DNA of 64,000 nucleotides from an uncultured Bacilli bacterium (GTDB lineage Bacteria; Bacillota_I; Bacilli_A; RF39; UBA660). A model generated the notes under the pieces. The model searched no databases. It was given only the letters and a program-made list of their open reading frames with translations, and was not told where the DNA came from. Within the stretch, counting starts at the first letter, position 1. Each line of letters begins with the position of its first letter. Shown piece after piece: positions 47,362 to 57,169 of the stretch. The stretch spans positions 32,237 through 96,236 of the forward strand of contig CAKORR010000005.1 of the NCBI GenBank assembly GCA_934101595.1, in the 5' to 3' direction. Made by a program: the position numbers and the translations under genes.

Positions 47362-47916
47362 CTACCTCATCATTAGCTTTAGGGCTTCTTTAATTTGTTC
47401 TTCTAATGGCTTTGTAGCATCAACATTTGGTATTACTTTCTTAATTTCCATAGTTTTATATCCAAGTGATGACAAAACCTCAATTAACTCATCTGTAGAG
47501 TTATCAATTATATTATTACTACTAATATTTAATTTTCCTTTTAAATCTAATATTATTTGCTTTGCCAATTTTTCTCCAACCTTGGGGAATTTAGTCAAAT
47601 ATAATATGTTTTCTCTTTCAATAGCATCTGCCAAACCACCAATTGTTCCACTAACTATCATAGGCATAGCTATTTTTGGCCCAAGTCCCTTAACATTAAT
47701 AAGTTTCAAGAACATTTCTCTTTCGGCTTCATCCTTAAAACCATACAAAGAATATTCATCTTCTTTAACATTGTTATACAAAAAAACTTTATAATCTTTT
47801 CCTAGTTCAAAAGAATATGGATTAGCAACATTAATTGTATACCCAACATTGTATGCTTCCACAACTATGTAACTTGCAGTTTGCATGGTTATTGTACCAA
47901 TAATATAATTATACAT
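47362..47916 (-). CDS. ruvA: Holliday junction DNA-binding protein RuvA
   Basis: RuvA holds the junction for RuvB. It has an N-terminal OB domain (MYNYIIGTITMQ...), two helix-hairpin-helix motifs (LINVKGLGPKIAMPM and LTKFPKVGEKLAKQI) and a small C-terminal RuvB-binding domain. ATG 47916 follows AGGTG and gives 184 residues, normal for Bacilli. It is the first gene of the ruvA-tdk-ruvB-folD-glyA-thyA-dfrA-queA-tgt run. Confidence 0.95.
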   Translation of the reverse strand: MYNYIIGTITMQTASYIVVEAYNVGYTINVANPYSFELGKDYKVFLYNNVKEDEYSLYGFKDEAEREMFLKLINVKGLGPKIAMPMIVSGTIGGLADAIERENILYLTKFPKVGEKLAKQIILDLKGKLNISSNNIIDNSTDELIEVLSSLGYKTMEIKKVIPNVDATKPLEEQIKEALKLMMR

Positions 47917-48010
47917 TTTAACACCTACCCTCATTAAGATTATACCAAACGCATGTTTGCCGGTCAATTGTTAATCATGATATCATTATACAATAAAAAG
48001 CAAGCACTTG

Positions 48011-48667
48011 CTAGCTTGCTTTAACATTTTTTTTATTAATAAAGTAAGAATAATAAAACAATAATGATGTACTTAATATAATACTACCAAATATATCCGA
48101 TAACCAATGAACTCCTGATATTATCCGCCCTCCTAAAATAGCAACAAGTAGAAGCGTTAATATCACATTAAGTATTTTCTTCGATGATTTATTATTAAGC
48201 ATGCAATTATAGATTATGGCACTACCGCATAAGAACATACTAAGTAATGTATGAGATGATGGATAAGATGGCTCTAATACACCATCAATTAGAATTGGTC
48301 GATAATTAATAACAACTTTTTCAAACAAGACATAAAAACACAAAAGAATTACATAAAATATGCCTGTCGCAATTATATTTTTATCAACTTTAAATAGGCT
48401 TTTTTTCTTGACTAAGTCAAGTAATCCTTTAATCGCAAAGTATATAACAATTCCAAAAGATAAATAACCTAAATACTTTGTAATTTTGTAAAACAACATA
48501 TTTTGACCAACTAAATTTTTGAACCACAAATTTAATGAACTAAATCCAACATATGAATTCTTAGGACCTATATTTTTTACATCGATATATTTTACAAGAA
48601 TCGTAAACAAAATAAACGCTAACATAAATACCGTTCCAAAAACGATATTGTTCTTACTCTTTTCCAT
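48011..48667 (-). CDS. PAP2-family membrane phosphatase
   Basis: A lipid-phosphate phosphatase, possibly acting on undecaprenyl pyrophosphate. Six membrane helices carry the three catalytic motifs: VVINYRPILIDG, PSYPSSHTLLSMF and SGVHWLSDIFGSI. The start is uncertain because no strong ribosome-binding site is seen; ATG 48667 is the first Met before the first helix. Substrate not determined. Confidence 0.88.
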   Translation of the reverse strand: MEKSKNNIVFGTVFMLAFILFTILVKYIDVKNIGPKNSYVGFSSLNLWFKNLVGQNMLFYKITKYLGYLSFGIVIYFAIKGLLDLVKKKSLFKVDKNIIATGIFYVILLCFYVLFEKVVINYRPILIDGVLEPSYPSSHTLLSMFLCGSAIIYNCMLNNKSSKKILNVILTLLLVAILGGRIISGVHWLSDIFGSIILSTSLLFYYSYFINKKNVKAS

Positions 48668-48738
48668 TATATCACTACTTTCTAAATACAATTTTATTAA
48701 AAAATCTATTTATTTTCAACTCTATTTTTCTATTTTAT

Positions 48739-49377
48739 TTAACTTACTCTATAATGTCCTACAATATCACTCCGATGTTCTAATACATCCTCTTCGTAAG
48801 ATCTTTGATAAGGATTAGCATGATGAATTATATAACAAACACCATTTTTATTTCGCTTATCAGATACTATACCGATATGATTTTTAAAAATCACAATATC
48901 TCCACCTTGCCACTTTGATATATCCTTAGGATCTGTGGTTAATGATATAGCATGATTATCAAAATAAACTTTAAGATTTTTTACTCTTCTAAAATCAATG
49001 TTTTTATCTATGGTTTTGATATTATATGCTTTGGGATTATTTTTAATATCTTCATAAACAAGTTGCTGTAAATCATAACCACTATTTTTTAAAGCATACC
49101 CAACAACATCCGTACAAACCCCATATCCATCATCTGGGTATCCACTACTATAATACTTACTTTTATATTTAGGCTTTGTCTTTACATATTCTTTTGCACT
49201 TTTTAAAATATCTGTCTGATCATCAACAAGATCATTATCTTTATCGATTTTACTTATATAAGTTGGAACATTAAAATCTTTATTAGAATAATATTTGTCT
49301 TTTTTTAAAAAGCTAAAACTAAAAGAAAAAACAACCAATATTATAGCAACAATTATAATAATCTTTCTTTTTTTCAT
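48739..49377 (-). CDS. DUF1287-family secreted/anchored protein
   Basis: A 212-residue protein. An N-terminal signal anchor (KIIIIVAIILVVFSFSFSF) is followed by a DUF1287-type domain: DQTDILKSAKEYV, YPDDGYGVCTDVVGYAL with an invariant Cys, WQGGDIVIFKNHIGIVSDKRN with the His, and HHANPYQRSYEEDVL. The fold is NlpC/P60-like, so cell-wall cleavage is likely. It overlaps the HAD gene by 4 bases. Confidence 0.85.
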   Translation of the reverse strand: MKKRKIIIIVAIILVVFSFSFSFLKKDKYYSNKDFNVPTYISKIDKDNDLVDDQTDILKSAKEYVKTKPKYKSKYYSSGYPDDGYGVCTDVVGYALKNSGYDLQQLVYEDIKNNPKAYNIKTIDKNIDFRRVKNLKVYFDNHAISLTTDPKDISKWQGGDIVIFKNHIGIVSDKRNKNGVCYIIHHANPYQRSYEEDVLEHRSDIVGHYRVS

Positions 49378-49937
49378 AATACATCCTTCTTTTTTTTAAT
49401 TAACTTGCTTATCATTGTAAACAAATTAGTGTCTTTAGTAACTTTTATTGCATTAATACCTAGTTGCTTTGATTTACTTAAATTATCAAAGTTATCATCT
49501 AAAAATAAAAGTTCGTTTGGGGTAATATTATATTTATTTAATATATATTCATAAAAATCTGAATTTGGTTTTATTTTGTGTATTTCAGCAGAAATGATTA
49601 CATCGTCTAAGTAATCAACATTAAAAGATTTTCTAATATAACTTCTTATAAATGATAGATGATTAGTTGCTATAATTACTTTTACATCTTCATCTATTTC
49701 TTTTATTTTTTTAAATATTTCTTTATTCTTTACTTTATATAATTTGTCAATCAATGTATAAGTAATATTCATAATTTCTGAATCTTTTTTTATAATTTTT
49801 CTCGCTTCTATCAAATAATCCAAATCATTTAAATTTGGCCCAAACATCTTTTCTAGTTTTTCTTCTACTTCTGATAACTTTATATCTTTTTCATTGACAA
49901 GAACGCCAACTAAATCAAATGCAACAACTTTTATCAT
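49374..49937 (-). CDS. HAD-superfamily hydrolase
   Basis: A 187-residue phosphatase-like protein. Motif I is VAFDLVGVLVN: the second Asp of DxD is replaced, as in the DLGGVL subgroup. Motif II is IIATNHLSF, Lys in HKIKPNSDFYE and motif IV LLFLDDNFDN. Substrate unknown. Coupled to the DUF1287 gene. Confidence 0.85.
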   Translation of the reverse strand: MIKVVAFDLVGVLVNEKDIKLSEVEEKLEKMFGPNLNDLDYLIEARKIIKKDSEIMNITYTLIDKLYKVKNKEIFKKIKEIDEDVKVIIATNHLSFIRSYIRKSFNVDYLDDVIISAEIHKIKPNSDFYEYILNKYNITPNELLFLDDNFDNLSKSKQLGINAIKVTKDTNLFTMISKLIKKKKDVL

Positions 49938-50034
49938 TTTTTTCCTTTCTTGATAAAGCTTTATTCCCTAAGTTTTTATGCTTAGCGCTTAAGCAATCTC
50001 AACATATCATATTTGCTGTTATCAATAGTATTTT

Positions 50035-50250
50035 TTATTCTAGTTTATTTTCATCAATGAATGAAAATAAATCTTCAACTTGAACATTAAAGACTTTTGC
50101 AATATCCATAGCAAATTTCAAAGAAGGATTATATCTTCCATTTTCTAAACACACAATTGTTTCTCTTCTAACATTTACAAGTTCTGCTAATTCCGATTGC
50201 TTCATTCCTGCTTTTTCACGAAATTCTTTTATTTTAGTTATGAGTTCCAT
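50035..50250 (-). CDS. XRE-family transcriptional regulator
   Basis: A 71-residue helix-turn-helix protein (REKAGMKQSELAELVNVRRETIVCLE) of the small YozG/Cro type, ending with a VEDLFSF dimer tail. AAGGAA lies before ATG 50250, and this site is the end of the upstream membrane-protein frame. Two 20-bp near-identical operators lie at the promoter of the pair, so autoregulation is likely. Confidence 0.85.
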   Translation of the reverse strand: MELITKIKEFREKAGMKQSELAELVNVRRETIVCLENGRYNPSLKFAMDIAKVFNVQVEDLFSFIDENKLE

Positions 50251-50453
50251 TTTAAATTCCTTTTTTATCAATAATAGAAAATAATATAGCTCTTGCAACT
50301 GAAATAAAAACTATAATTCCGATTAATATATCCAATTATCTCCGAAGATATTTCAAATCTTAAAATTGCTGATAAAAATGCTGTAAATATTACCAAGCCA
50401 CCTAATATTTTCAAACAAATTGAATTACATTTTCTTAAATTTGCAACTGCCAT
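50251..50453 (-). pseudogene. Frameshifted small membrane partner of the XRE regulator
   Basis: The frame from ATG 50453 encodes MAVANLRKCN and one membrane helix, then runs out of hydrophobic sequence after SEIIGY. In the next frame the DNA continues with ILIGIIVFISVARAILFS and IIDKKGI and stops just before the XRE gene. Loss of one TA in the TATATTA run (near 50325) would explain it. The intact protein, about 67 residues with two helices, would match the membrane partners often paired with such XRE proteins. Confidence 0.6.
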
Positions 50454-50454
50454 A

Positions 50455-50535
50455 ATGTGATATATTTCTAACATCGCAAAATAATATCACTAACATGGAG
50501 TTGTGTCAATGTAAAATGTTATATATTTCTAACAT
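50455..50535. promoter_or_regulatory. Twin-operator promoter of the XRE pair
   Basis: TTGACA (50509-50504, minus strand) and TATTAT (50486-50481) are 17 bases apart. ATGTGATATATTTCTAACAT (50455-50474) and ATGTTATATATTTCTAACAT (50516-50535) differ in one base and flank the promoter. Each is an ATGT-ACAT dyad. A partial copy, TAACAT, lies between them. Confidence 0.8.
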
Positions 50536-50546
50536 TATAATTTATT

Positions 50547-51281
50547 TTATATTTCATTAAATTCTATTAAGCTTTTAAAATGGCCACTATCGTTGTATAA
50601 TGTGATTTTTATTTTATTATTATTTATCAATCGATTTATTAAATAAATATACATCGAATCATTCAAGTATACATCTTGCATTAATCTCCCGATTAATTGG
50701 AAAATATCAACATTACCCATTGATCTTAAAGTATCTAAAATAAAATCATCATAAAAATCTATTGAAACCGATTTCACAATCCCGGAATCAATTACTCTTA
50801 ATTCGGAATTTTCTCTTACCAAATTATTCCAAACATTTAGATTATTATTTATCTCTTCAGTAGTTAACTTGTGCTCTAGTTTAGATAACTCTTTTAGTTC
50901 TTCTTCCATCATTACACTAGGTGATGGATATTCATTATTATAATCATCACAATATAGAACGTATAACTCATAGTTATACTCTTTTACAATATTAGAAACA
51001 TACAACATTATTAAATATGAATAAATATCATTTCTACCAGTCCATACCCTTATTTTATTTTTCTGCTTTATATTATCAACAATAATATTATATTCATTAT
51101 CAAAATTAGAATTTTTATCGTCTAGGCGTAAGTCTTTCGGTATACTAATTTTATGATTTCTATAATTAGATAAATCTCCAACATTAAATAAAGCGTTTAG
51201 CAATAAAACCTTATCACCAAGCTTACTACTTTTCATAGTATTGTAGCAAGAATTTCCAAATACTATTTCCAATGTTTCCAT
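50547..51281 (-). CDS. DUF1835-family protein
   Basis: A 244-residue protein. The start METLEIVFGNSCYNTMK fits the DUF1835 family, as do VWTGRNDIYSYLIMLYV (about residue 82) and a C-terminal DUF3658-like part (IFQLIGRLMQDVYLNDSMYIYLINRLI). Function unknown. It is a single gene between the XRE promoter and a GNAT gene. Confidence 0.75.
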   Translation of the reverse strand: METLEIVFGNSCYNTMKSSKLGDKVLLLNALFNVGDLSNYRNHKISIPKDLRLDDKNSNFDNEYNIIVDNIKQKNKIRVWTGRNDIYSYLIMLYVSNIVKEYNYELYVLYCDDYNNEYPSPSVMMEEELKELSKLEHKLTTEEINNNLNVWNNLVRENSELRVIDSGIVKSVSIDFYDDFILDTLRSMGNVDIFQLIGRLMQDVYLNDSMYIYLINRLINNNKIKITLYNDSGHFKSLIEFNEI

Positions 51282-51325
51282 ACTTTCAACTCCATTCTTG
51301 TTTTATTCTACATTTTTCAAATACA

Positions 51326-51823
51326 TTATAACTCTTTTAAAAAAGCCGACATTCTTCCCCTTTCATTCTCATATTCATCTTTCAGCTCATAACCATTTTT
51401 ATACAAATTATTAATGGAAAATAAGTTATCGCTATGCGCCTTAGTAAATATGTATTTACTTCCTATACTAATACAATATTCATTAAATGTTTCTAACATT
51501 TTTAACATGAATCCATTACCCACATAATCAGGGCTTACCATTATTGGCCCCAATGAGGCTGTTTCTTTTTCTAAAGCATTAATATTTCTTTTATTTAATG
51601 TTTTCTGATTAGAAGGAATATAAAACATGGAGCATGCTAATCGATCATTATCATAATATAGCCATATTTTTCCACCTTGTAATAAGATATCTTTTATTTC
51701 ATTCATAGAAAAAGTTCCTAACCATTCAGGGTGCCGCATGTTTTTTCTAACATATGTATATAGTTTTAAATAATCATTTAAGTCTACATTTTGACTTACA
51801 CATTTTAATTTAGTAAAATTCAT
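51326..51823 (-). CDS. GNAT-family acetyltransferase
   Basis: A 165-residue N-acetyltransferase. The acetyl-CoA loop region is LGPIMVSPDYVGNGFMLKMLETF, followed by KAHSDNLFSINNLYKNGYELKDEY. ATG 51823 follows GAGGTGG. Substrate unknown. Confidence 0.85.
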   Translation of the reverse strand: MNFTKLKCVSQNVDLNDYLKLYTYVRKNMRHPEWLGTFSMNEIKDILLQGGKIWLYYDNDRLACSMFYIPSNQKTLNKRNINALEKETASLGPIMVSPDYVGNGFMLKMLETFNEYCISIGSKYIFTKAHSDNLFSINNLYKNGYELKDEYENERGRMSAFLKEL

Positions 51824-51886
51824 AATCCACCTCAATTAGATACGTTTGGAAACCACACGTTTCAAATTTTACTATATTGTATCACA

Positions 51887-52219
51887 TCATTGTCGATAGT
51901 CGATAACTTTTTCAAGAAAAATCTTTTCTTCAAAAGCACCACGTTTTTCATTTTTTCTATCAGCAATCGCTATAACATCATTTAAATTTTTATTTTCTAA
52001 ATTAGCTAATGCTCTAATTACTTCTAACATATCAGCTAATTCTTCTACTCGATCACTGCTTGTTGCTTCAATTACTTCTTTATATTCTTCATATAATTTT
52101 TTTTCCAATTCATTTTTATATTCACTTTCATCTAATGTTCTTACAACTGGTGTTTCTCCCTTTTCTTTTATTATGTTTGGAATTTTATCTCTTACTAATT
52201 TATTATATATTCTTTCCAT
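51887..52219 (-). CDS. MazG-like nucleotide pyrophosphohydrolase
   Basis: A 110-residue all-alpha NTP-PPase of the phosphoribosyl-ATP pyrophosphohydrolase-like group. The start YNKLVRDKIPNII is diagnostic. The metal residues are in EEYKEVIEA and EELADMLEVIRAL. It probably cleans non-canonical nucleotides. ATG 52219 follows GGAG. Confidence 0.88.
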   Translation of the reverse strand: MERIYNKLVRDKIPNIIKEKGETPVVRTLDESEYKNELEKKLYEEYKEVIEATSSDRVEELADMLEVIRALANLENKNLNDVIAIADRKNEKRGAFEEKIFLEKVIDYRQ

Positions 52220-52343
52220 TCTCAATTCTCCTTAATAATTATTTTTATTCAAGATTACTCCTCTAACGCCATCGCGTGGATTTTCAACAACAGCTTTTAT
52301 ATATTCTTTCGTATATCTTGTGGATTATCAATAAATTCATAAT

Positions 52344-53534
52344 TTACCTTCTCTCTAAAATTACCACACTCTCCACGTGGTATGTATAAGGAAACATATC
52401 AATAATATTTAAAGAAGTTACATTATAATTTTCTTCCAATTCGGTTAGATCCCTTACTAAACTATCCGGATTACACGAAACATATATGATTTGTTTAGGA
52501 TTTACCTTTCTCAAATATGAAATTGTATTTTTTCCTAGGCCAGCTCTTGGAGGATCTACGATAATGGAATCAAAATCATCTTCAAGTTCATTTAATTCAT
52601 CCAAAGCATCCATAGTTTTATACGATGCATCAAAAAGGCCATTTTTTTTAGCATTTTCCTTGGCATTTTTAACCGCATCCGAAATTATTTCTATCCCATA
52701 TATTTTTCTATTATCACCTTTGGCAAACGTTCCTAAAACACCGACTCCACAATACATATCTAATATTTTGTTGCCAATCACTTCTTTATTTATAATATTA
52801 AATATATTGTTTGCCATTTGTTCATTTACCTGAAAAAAAGAATTATATGAATACTTAAAGGAATAATCAGAAATTTCGGTTATTAAATAGTTATCTTTGT
52901 ACACTACTTTATCATTTATAATAATGCCTTTAATTTTATCACGTTCATTGAACATATCTCTTTTAATTGAAATATTTCCGTAAGCAATTATTAAAATTTC
53001 ATCCAAATTATTACATCTAAGGGTTAAATCCCCGTCGCCTATATTTAAACGAACCAGTTCTTTTAATATTTGATTAAGACATTTTTTGGCCAACAAGCAC
53101 TCTTTAATTGCTATAAGCTCATGAGTTTTTTCTTTATAATATCCAATTTTTCCATTTACAACCTTTAAAGAAATTTTATTGCGATAAAAAAGATTATGCG
53201 TTGCTTTATATTTGTTAAGACTTTTATACTCTAATTTAAATCTGTTAAATAAATCTAAAATTTTAGACACTTTATAATTAAACGACTCATCATATTCCAT
53301 ATGAAGCAAATTACAACCGCCACACTTGTAGTAATAAGGACAAGCGGGGCATACCCTTTTATCACTCGGGATTAAAATTTCTTTTGCACTGCCCTCCGCA
53401 AAATTTTTGTGCTTTTTTATGTTATCTACTAAAACGGCCTCACCTTTTATAGTATAGGGAATAAATGTTATTAGATCATCCAAATAAGCTATTCCTCTGC
53501 CAAAATTGTCGTACTTTATAATTTCTGCTTTCAT
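52344..53534 (-). CDS. 23S rRNA/tRNA uracil-C5 methyltransferase (TrmA/RlmD family)
   Basis: It methylates a uridine in RNA. An N-terminal TRAM-like part with the iron-sulfur Cys motif CPACPYYYKCGGC (about residues 60-72) is followed by SAM motif I ILDMYCGVGVLG, DPPRAGL and the catalytic Cys in YVSCNPDSLVRDL. 396 residues, a little short of RlmD. The exact target cannot be told; Bacillus RlmCD is closest. Confidence 0.9.
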   Translation of the reverse strand: MKAEIIKYDNFGRGIAYLDDLITFIPYTIKGEAVLVDNIKKHKNFAEGSAKEILIPSDKRVCPACPYYYKCGGCNLLHMEYDESFNYKVSKILDLFNRFKLEYKSLNKYKATHNLFYRNKISLKVVNGKIGYYKEKTHELIAIKECLLAKKCLNQILKELVRLNIGDGDLTLRCNNLDEILIIAYGNISIKRDMFNERDKIKGIIINDKVVYKDNYLITEISDYSFKYSYNSFFQVNEQMANNIFNIINKEVIGNKILDMYCGVGVLGTFAKGDNRKIYGIEIISDAVKNAKENAKKNGLFDASYKTMDALDELNELEDDFDSIIVDPPRAGLGKNTISYLRKVNPKQIIYVSCNPDSLVRDLTELEENYNVTSLNIIDMFPYTYHVESVVILERR

Positions 53535-53608
53535 AATTCACCTAACATATTATAACACATTTTTGAATAAGTTTTTTAATTTGATAAATAATAAAAATGG
53601 AGATTAAT

Positions 53609-55012
53609 ATGGAAAAATTTTATGATGATTTAAAAAAGACTTTTCAAAGCGATATTATTTATAAGCCAATTAAGATTACTAATAGGTATCTTCATTTATA
53701 TTATCTAGAATCATTATGTAGTAGCGATAAAATAAATTTATACATATTAAGAAATATTACAAAAATAAAAAATTTAAATAAAATTGAAGAATATTTAAGC
53801 ACTCCTAATGTAAAAAAAATAAAAGAAAGCGAAATATTATTCTATTTAGAAAATGGCTTTGCTTTAATAAATCACAAAAAATCATGGTGGGCTGCCGAAG
53901 TTAGAGCTGAAATTAATCGAGGAATATCAGCTCCAGATTCCGAACCAAGTATTAATGGTCCAAAGGATGCCTTTTCGGAAAACTATCAAATAAATATAGG
54001 TTTAATAAAAAGAAGGATAAAAAGTCAAAATTTAACTATTAAAAACAAGATTATTGGCAAAAAAACCAAAACTAACATAGGCATCTTATTTTTAAATGAT
54101 ATAGTTGACTACAAAACACTAGACATTTTAGAAAAAAGAATTGATAAAATTGATATAGATGGCATTCTGGATTCCTCGACTCTGGCTTTAATTCTAGAAA
54201 AAGACGATAATACAACATTTCCAACAATTATTAAATCTGAAAGGCCAGATACTATATCGCAAGCATTGTTAGAAGGCAAAATTGCAATTGTAGTAGATAC
54301 TTCACCATTCGTACTAGTACTGCCGGCTTTCTTTGCCGATTTTATTAATCCTCAAAGCGACAACTACTCTAAAAGTAATAATATCAATTTTGTTAAAGTA
54401 CTTAGATTGGCTTGTTTTTTTATTTCTATTATGTTACCAGCTTTTTATATAGCGGTAATAAATTATAATCAAGAAGCAATACCAACAAGCCTATTAATTA
54501 ATTTTTCTGCTCAACGATCAGGAGTTCCCTTTCCTGGTGTTGTCGAAGCTGTAGTTATGCTTATAATTTGCGAAATATTAAGAGAAAGTGATTTAAGATT
54601 TCCCAATGCGTATGGTTCAGCAATTTCAATATTGGGTGCCTTAATTTTAGGTGAAGCAGCTGTCTCAGCTGGTATTGTAAGTCCAATCATGATAATTGTG
54701 ACCGCAATATCTTTTATAACAAGCTTAATTTTTACAGAGTATGAGCTAATAAACGCACTGCGTCATTATAGATTCGTATTTTTACTCCTAGCATCAACAT
54801 ATGGAATTATCGGCCTTATTTCTGGCGTAATATATTTTTTAATTAGAATTAATAGCATCAATTCGTTTGAGAAATCATATTTTTTCCCAATTGCCCCTTT
54901 TTCCAAAATATACTTTAATAAAACCATTTTTAAAAACAAAGTAAGTAAAGATATATACCGTAGTAGTCTAATCGCCAAAAACAACTTAATAAAATATAAG
55001 GAGCATGACTGA
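53609..55012 (+). CDS. gerAA: Spore germination protein GerA family (GerAA/GerKA)
   Basis: The A subunit of a nutrient germinant receptor in the spore inner membrane. A cytosolic N-domain (about 1-240) has the family region WWAAEVRAEINRGISAPDSEP and GPKDAFSENYQINIGLIKRRI. It is followed by membrane helices with VPFPGVVEAVVMLIICEILRE and GEAAVSAGIVSP. ATG 53609 follows GGAG. The stop overlaps the gerAC start (TGATG). Operon order A-C-B. Confidence 0.95.
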   Translation: MEKFYDDLKKTFQSDIIYKPIKITNRYLHLYYLESLCSSDKINLYILRNITKIKNLNKIEEYLSTPNVKKIKESEILFYLENGFALINHKKSWWAAEVRAEINRGISAPDSEPSINGPKDAFSENYQINIGLIKRRIKSQNLTIKNKIIGKKTKTNIGILFLNDIVDYKTLDILEKRIDKIDIDGILDSSTLALILEKDDNTTFPTIIKSERPDTISQALLEGKIAIVVDTSPFVLVLPAFFADFINPQSDNYSKSNNINFVKVLRLACFFISIMLPAFYIAVINYNQEAIPTSLLINFSAQRSGVPFPGVVEAVVMLIICEILRESDLRFPNAYGSAISILGALILGEAAVSAGIVSPIMIIVTAISFITSLIFTEYELINALRHYRFVFLLLASTYGIIGLISGVIYFLIRINSINSFEKSYFFPIAPFSKIYFNKTIFKNKVSKDIYRSSLIAKNNLIKYKEHD

Positions 55013-56082
55013 TGAAAAAAATATTATTCTTATTTATAATCATTTTTTTTGTATCTGGTTGTTATGACTATGTAGAACTAAATAACTTATCAATCATTAC
55101 TGGAATTGGCATAGATAAAGTTGATGAAAATTTTAAAATATCTTTTGAAATAATAAATGATGAAAAGTCCAACAACGAATCAAAAGTAACTTCGAAAATA
55201 TATGAAGGAACAGGAAAAACAATCGCTGAAGCAATTGATAATACTACCAAATCAGTGCCTAAGCTTGCATATTATGCTCATTTGAAAGTCCTAGTAATTT
55301 CTTCAAGCCTTGATAAAGATGATATTCCTGAACTAATAGATTACTTTTTACGATCGCCTCAAATAAGAAATGAATTTTATTTAGTTGTAGCAAAAGATGT
55401 AACCGCCTCCGAAATTTTTAATAAAAAGGCCAAAAAAGACAGTGTGATTAGTGATGAAATAAAAGTTATGATTGAAAATAATCGTTATCGAAAAAACAAT
55501 ACTAGTCCTTATTATTTTGAAGAAGCAGTTCAAGGCTACTTCAACCAAAAAATCGATCCAGCATTCACAGCAGTTACTTTAAAAGAAGGCAACCTAAATA
55601 TTGATGGCTTGCATATCTATAAAGGCTATGATAAAAAAGGCTTTTTAAGTGATGAAGAATCATTATTATATAATATATTAAATAATAATGCCAAAAACGT
55701 TCAATTTACTTTCGAATGTGAAAATAAGCCAGTTAATGTTTCCGTAATTAATAGCAAAGTTAAAACTACAGTCAATAAAGAGAAAGTATATCTAAATGTC
55801 TTTTTAGAAGGTGTAATTACAGAATACACTTGTGATAAATCTTTAAAATCAGATAAAGTATATAACCAGTTGAATATAAAATATGGAAAAGAGATAAACG
55901 ATAAAATTATTGATTTTATTAATTTGACGAAAAGAAAAGAAGTTGATTTGTTCGGAATAAGCGATAAATACTATCTAAAATACAAAAAAAGGAAAAAATC
56001 TTATAAAATGAATTATGAAATAAAAACAACGTTAAAAATAAATAATGATGGATTAATATTTGAGGTGGACTATGATAACTAA
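55012..56082 (+). CDS. gerAC: Ger(x)C-family spore germination lipoprotein
   Basis: The C subunit of the receptor. A signal peptide with lipobox VSGC (about residue 17) is followed by YDYVELNNLSIITGIGID, the family start, and a three-domain Ger(x)C body. 356 residues. The last codons overlap the gerAB start. Confidence 0.94.
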   Translation: MKKILFLFIIIFFVSGCYDYVELNNLSIITGIGIDKVDENFKISFEIINDEKSNNESKVTSKIYEGTGKTIAEAIDNTTKSVPKLAYYAHLKVLVISSSLDKDDIPELIDYFLRSPQIRNEFYLVVAKDVTASEIFNKKAKKDSVISDEIKVMIENNRYRKNNTSPYYFEEAVQGYFNQKIDPAFTAVTLKEGNLNIDGLHIYKGYDKKGFLSDEESLLYNILNNNAKNVQFTFECENKPVNVSVINSKVKTTVNKEKVYLNVFLEGVITEYTCDKSLKSDKVYNQLNIKYGKEINDKIIDFINLTKRKEVDLFGISDKYYLKYKKRKKSYKMNYEIKTTLKINNDGLIFEVDYDN

Positions 56083-57169
56083 AAAACAAATGCTAATATT
56101 TTCTTATTATTTATCGAGAGTTACTTTTTTAGGAATTGGCTTCTCATTAATTTTTGATAGAGCATATCAAGAATCATGGATATCTGCAATATTAGGAACA
56201 ATTATTGGGATTGTTATTACTTTTATATTTGCTTATATCTTAAACGTTAAAAAAGAAAGGACAATTAAGGAATTCTTAAGCGCTTCCAAAATAAAAGTGC
56301 CCCTTAAAATATTGATATTTTTATTTGCGTCTTATTTTTTATTACAATCATTTTTTGCTTTTATATACTTTATTAATTCATTTTTTCTAATGAATACTCC
56401 ACCCTGGTATATTATATTGCCAGCATATATTCTTCTAATTTATTCAACTAAAAAAGGAATAACAAATACTGGAAAAGTTGCGGAATCTTTATTCCCATTC
56501 TCAATAATTATTCCTCTTTTTATAACTATTGTTTTATATAAATACGCTGATATAAATTATTTATTCCCTTTATTTACTGTAAAAGCCAAAAATATATTGG
56601 CAACCTCTATTTCTTTTGCTGTTTTTTCAACTGCACCATATATCTTTTTACTCCCATTAAAAAGTGATGGAAAAAAACTTATAAAAATGTACATATTTAA
56701 TGCTCTTGCCCTATTACTTGTTATTATTGTAACAATGTCCGTGTTAGGCAGAAATATTGCTGATTTATATCGTTTTCCTGAATATATGGTGTTAAAAAGG
56801 ATTAAAATATATACTTTCATCGAAAAAATAGAGAATTTAGTGTCTGTAATTTGGATTATAGATTTATATATATCAATGACACTATCAGCAAATACTATAA
56901 AAGAAATAATCAATAAAAAAATAAATATGATTATAACTTGCCTTGTTTTAACTGCCGCCTATATGTCATCAAGCTTTATAATTGGTAAAAATTATAAAAT
57001 GGTTTTAATGTTATATTATAATACGCCTAAAATATATATTGGCGCTTTAGTATTAATCTTAATACCTATGTTTATATATTCAATTAAACAAAAAAAGATG
57101 GCTAAATCCACCTTGAAATGTAAATCCTTCGCGTTGAATACTCCTGATAATTATCAAAAATATCAATAA
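56072..57169 (+). CDS. gerAB: GerAB-like spore germinant permease
   Basis: The B subunit, an APC-like transporter with ten helices, that binds the germinant. It starts with MITKKQMLIFSYYLSRVTFLG. SALF-type family pattern and NSFFLMNTPPWYIILPAYI are present. ATG 56072 is preceded by GAGGTGG inside gerAC. Its end overlaps the convergent gene at 57102 by about 70 bases. Confidence 0.93.
   Translation: MITKKQMLIFSYYLSRVTFLGIGFSLIFDRAYQESWISAILGTIIGIVITFIFAYILNVKKERTIKEFLSASKIKVPLKILIFLFASYFLLQSFFAFIYFINSFFLMNTPPWYIILPAYILLIYSTKKGITNTGKVAESLFPFSIIIPLFITIVLYKYADINYLFPLFTVKAKNILATSISFAVFSTAPYIFLLPLKSDGKKLIKMYIFNALALLLVIIVTMSVLGRNIADLYRFPEYMVLKRIKIYTFIEKIENLVSVIWIIDLYISMTLSANTIKEIINKKINMIITCLVLTAAYMSSSFIIGKNYKMVLMLYYNTPKIYIGALVLILIPMFIYSIKQKKMAKSTLKCKSFALNTPDNYQKYQ

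Noticed and set aside
52226..52343. Open stretch resembling a gene end (KEYIKAVVENPRDGVRGVI) on the minus strand
   Set aside because: Only about 30 codons, with no start and a stop just upstream. It may be a relic but cannot be supported as a gene.
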